Part shown: in pieces, positions 5,990-7,191 of the stretch
How the letters are laid out: every line of letters starts with the position of its first letter
Numbering within the stretch: position 1 is the stretch's first letter
From: a bacterium
Lineage (GTDB): Bacteria > JAHJDO01
NCBI GenBank assembly: GCA_023129655.1
Contig: JAGMBN010000062.1
Span: 1 to 7,191 of the forward strand
Direction of reading: 5' to 3'
Length of the DNA stretch: 7,191 nt
The notes under the pieces: generated by a model
Database searches by the model: none
The model's input: only the letters and a program-made list of their open reading frames with translations
What the model was told of the DNA's origin: nothing
Made by a program: the position numbers and the translations under genes

Positions 5990-7191
5990 ATGACAGGTAA
6001 AACTTTCAGCATTCTATTGCTTTTTTTCTTGTCAGTCTCTTCCTTAGCAGGGGGATTACCAAGTCCTTCAGAACCAGTAAAACCTGCCATTGATATAAAT
6101 GCAGATCAACTAGAATATTCAGAACAAGGTAATGTAATTATTGGCAAAGGCAATGTTGAAGTTAAATATAAGCAAATACGTATGACAGGAGACTGGTGTA
6201 AAGTAGATTTGACAGAAAAGAAGATCATTACTAAAGGTGATGTAACATTTTTCGAAGATAAAAATAAGATACGGGCAGAGATTATAACTTATGATGTTCT
6301 GAGTGGACATGCAACAGTAGAAAGCATAAAAGGATGCACTTCGCCATGGTTCTGGGACGCGGAGAAGATGGAAAGGCTTTCCTCCGAAGAATACGATGTT
6401 CATAATGCAATTCTTACAACATGCCCTAAAACTCCGCCGCATTATGTGATAAAAGCAAGCAGGATGAAGATTATTCTTGATGATAGGATCTGGGTATACA
6501 ACGCTGTTCTGTCCTTCAGAGGAATTCCTGTTTTTTATACACCTGTGTATGCTTTCCCTCTGAAACATATTCCTTACGGGTGGGTTATCTGGATTGGGCA
6601 TAATAATCGCGATGGCTGGATGACACTTGCTTATTATAACTGGTATGTCAACAAGAAGTTACGTGGGCGGATATATGGAGATTATATTGAACAAAGAGCA
6701 TGGGGCAGACAACATGAATACCCGGGAGAAGGAATAGATGAAGCATATGTCCCTATTGGGAAGGGGCTTGATATTGAGTACAGGACTCATGGAGGTAAAG
6801 GATATTTCTATGGATATCAGATATACGAAAGCAAGCATTACTACGAAGAAATTGGAGATCGTCACAGGGATGAATATAAGAGATCCATTTATGATGAAAA
6901 CGATGATAAATGGAATAGATGGAAGCTGTACTATAGGCACAAACAAGATTTTGGAGAAGGGCTTTATGGCATTACTAAGATAGAGAAGCTCAGCGATCCT
7001 GATTACAATAAGGATTTCTTTGACGAGGAATATCAGAAAGGGTGGTCGGAAGAGTCGCTTACAAAAAGACCAAAGACTTATTTATCTCTTTCTCAAACAT
7101 GGGATGATTATTATGCCGGTCTGCTTGTAAGAAAGCGCATGCATGATTTTTATGATGATGTAATAGACCGTCTGCCGGAGATAGATTTTGG
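5990..7191 (+). CDS. lptD: LPS-assembly protein LptD / OstA-like, 5' part, truncated by window end
   Basis: LptD is the outer-membrane beta-barrel that, with LptE, inserts lipopolysaccharide into the outer leaflet. The first 400 residues are visible and no stop occurs before the window ends. Residues 1-20 are a signal peptide: Lys4, a hydrophobic core 'FSILLLFFLSVSSLA', then a likely cut before GG. About 34-112 is an LptA-like OstA beta-jellyroll ('IDINADQLEYSEQGNVIIGKGNVEVKY' through 'KIRAEIITYDV'). A conserved segment follows with 'TTCPKTPPHYVIKA' (C145) and 'FRGIPVFYTPVYAFPL' (176-191), typical of the start of the LptD barrel. Tyr/Asp/Lys-rich alternating strands come next ('KLYYRHKQDF', 'EKLSDPDYNKDFF'). 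Cysteines at 70, 116 and 145 could take part in disulfides, but the C-terminal partners known in E. coli LptD are out of view. The start is fixed by an in-frame TGA at 5969 and by the signal peptide. Confidence 0.88.
   Translation, partial: MTGKTFSILLLFFLSVSSLAGGLPSPSEPVKPAIDINADQLEYSEQGNVIIGKGNVEVKYKQIRMTGDWCKVDLTEKKIITKGDVTFFEDKNKIRAEIITYDVLSGHATVESIKGCTSPWFWDAEKMERLSSEEYDVHNAILTTCPKTPPHYVIKASRMKIILDDRIWVYNAVLSFRGIPVFYTPVYAFPLKHIPYGWVIWIGHNNRDGWMTLAYYNWYVNKKLRGRIYGDYIEQRAWGRQHEYPGEGIDEAYVPIGKGLDIEYRTHGGKGYFYGYQIYESKHYYEEIGDRHRDEYKRSIYDENDDKWNRWKLYYRHKQDFGEGLYGITKIEKLSDPDYNKDFFDEEYQKGWSEESLTKRPKTYLSLSQTWDDYYAGLLVRKRMHDFYDDVIDRLPEIDF

Noticed and set aside
5899..6090. Minus-strand 63-residue ORF over the palindromic element
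   Set aside because: It is a translation of the repeat plus the antisense of the lptD signal-peptide region. It has no family resemblance and conflicts with the well-supported lptD start.
6119..6601. Minus-strand 160-residue ORF
   Set aside because: It lies wholly antisense to the OstA/LptD coding sequence, which has clear family motifs. The minus-strand product has no recognisable domain.

Overview
The window reads as AT-rich chromosomal DNA from a diderm bacterium, probably an uncultured lineage. An LptD/OstA outer-membrane LPS-assembly protein argues for an outer membrane, and AGGAG-type ribosome binding sites argue for ordinary bacterial translation. The compact gene order, lysine-rich ribosomal protein extensions and short GGCACA-type repeats recall candidate phyla such as Omnitrophota or Elusimicrobiota. 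That placement is a guess from memory and cannot be settled here. All genes lie on the + strand.

Layout: (1) 1-231, the 3' end of ffh (SRP54 M domain). (2) 264-3182, a large cytoplasmic alpha-L-rhamnosidase-like protein (GH78 type) inside what is otherwise a translation and secretion operon. (3) 3262-5822, rpsP, trmD, rplS and an rnhB-yraN gene fusion, packed with overlaps or tiny gaps. (4) 5823-5989, a 167-base intergenic region with a possible promoter and an 81-bp palindromic element made of two tandem hairpins. (5) 5990-7191, the first 400 codons of an lptD-like gene that runs off the window.

ffh-rpsP-trmD-rplS-rnhB-yraN is a familiar housekeeping order covering protein targeting, ribosome assembly, tRNA m1G37 methylation and RNA/DNA hybrid repair. 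Two departures stand out. No KH-domain gene or rimM lies between rpsP and trmD, which overlap by one base. The sugar-hydrolase gene separates ffh from rpsP and is bracketed by a perfect 19-bp direct repeat carrying the ribosome binding site: one copy precedes the hydrolase and one precedes rpsP. Joining the flanks at the repeat would restore a compact ffh-rpsP junction with a 27-nt gap. The hydrolase therefore looks like an insertion that duplicated or captured the rpsP leader.

Other notable points are a lysine-rich S16 tail containing an in-frame GGCACA repeat, a lysine-rich insert in L19, an altered signature motif in the rhamnosidase-like protein, and the palindromic element ending right at the lptD ribosome binding site. 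No mobile-element enzyme, CRISPR array, tRNA or rRNA was seen.
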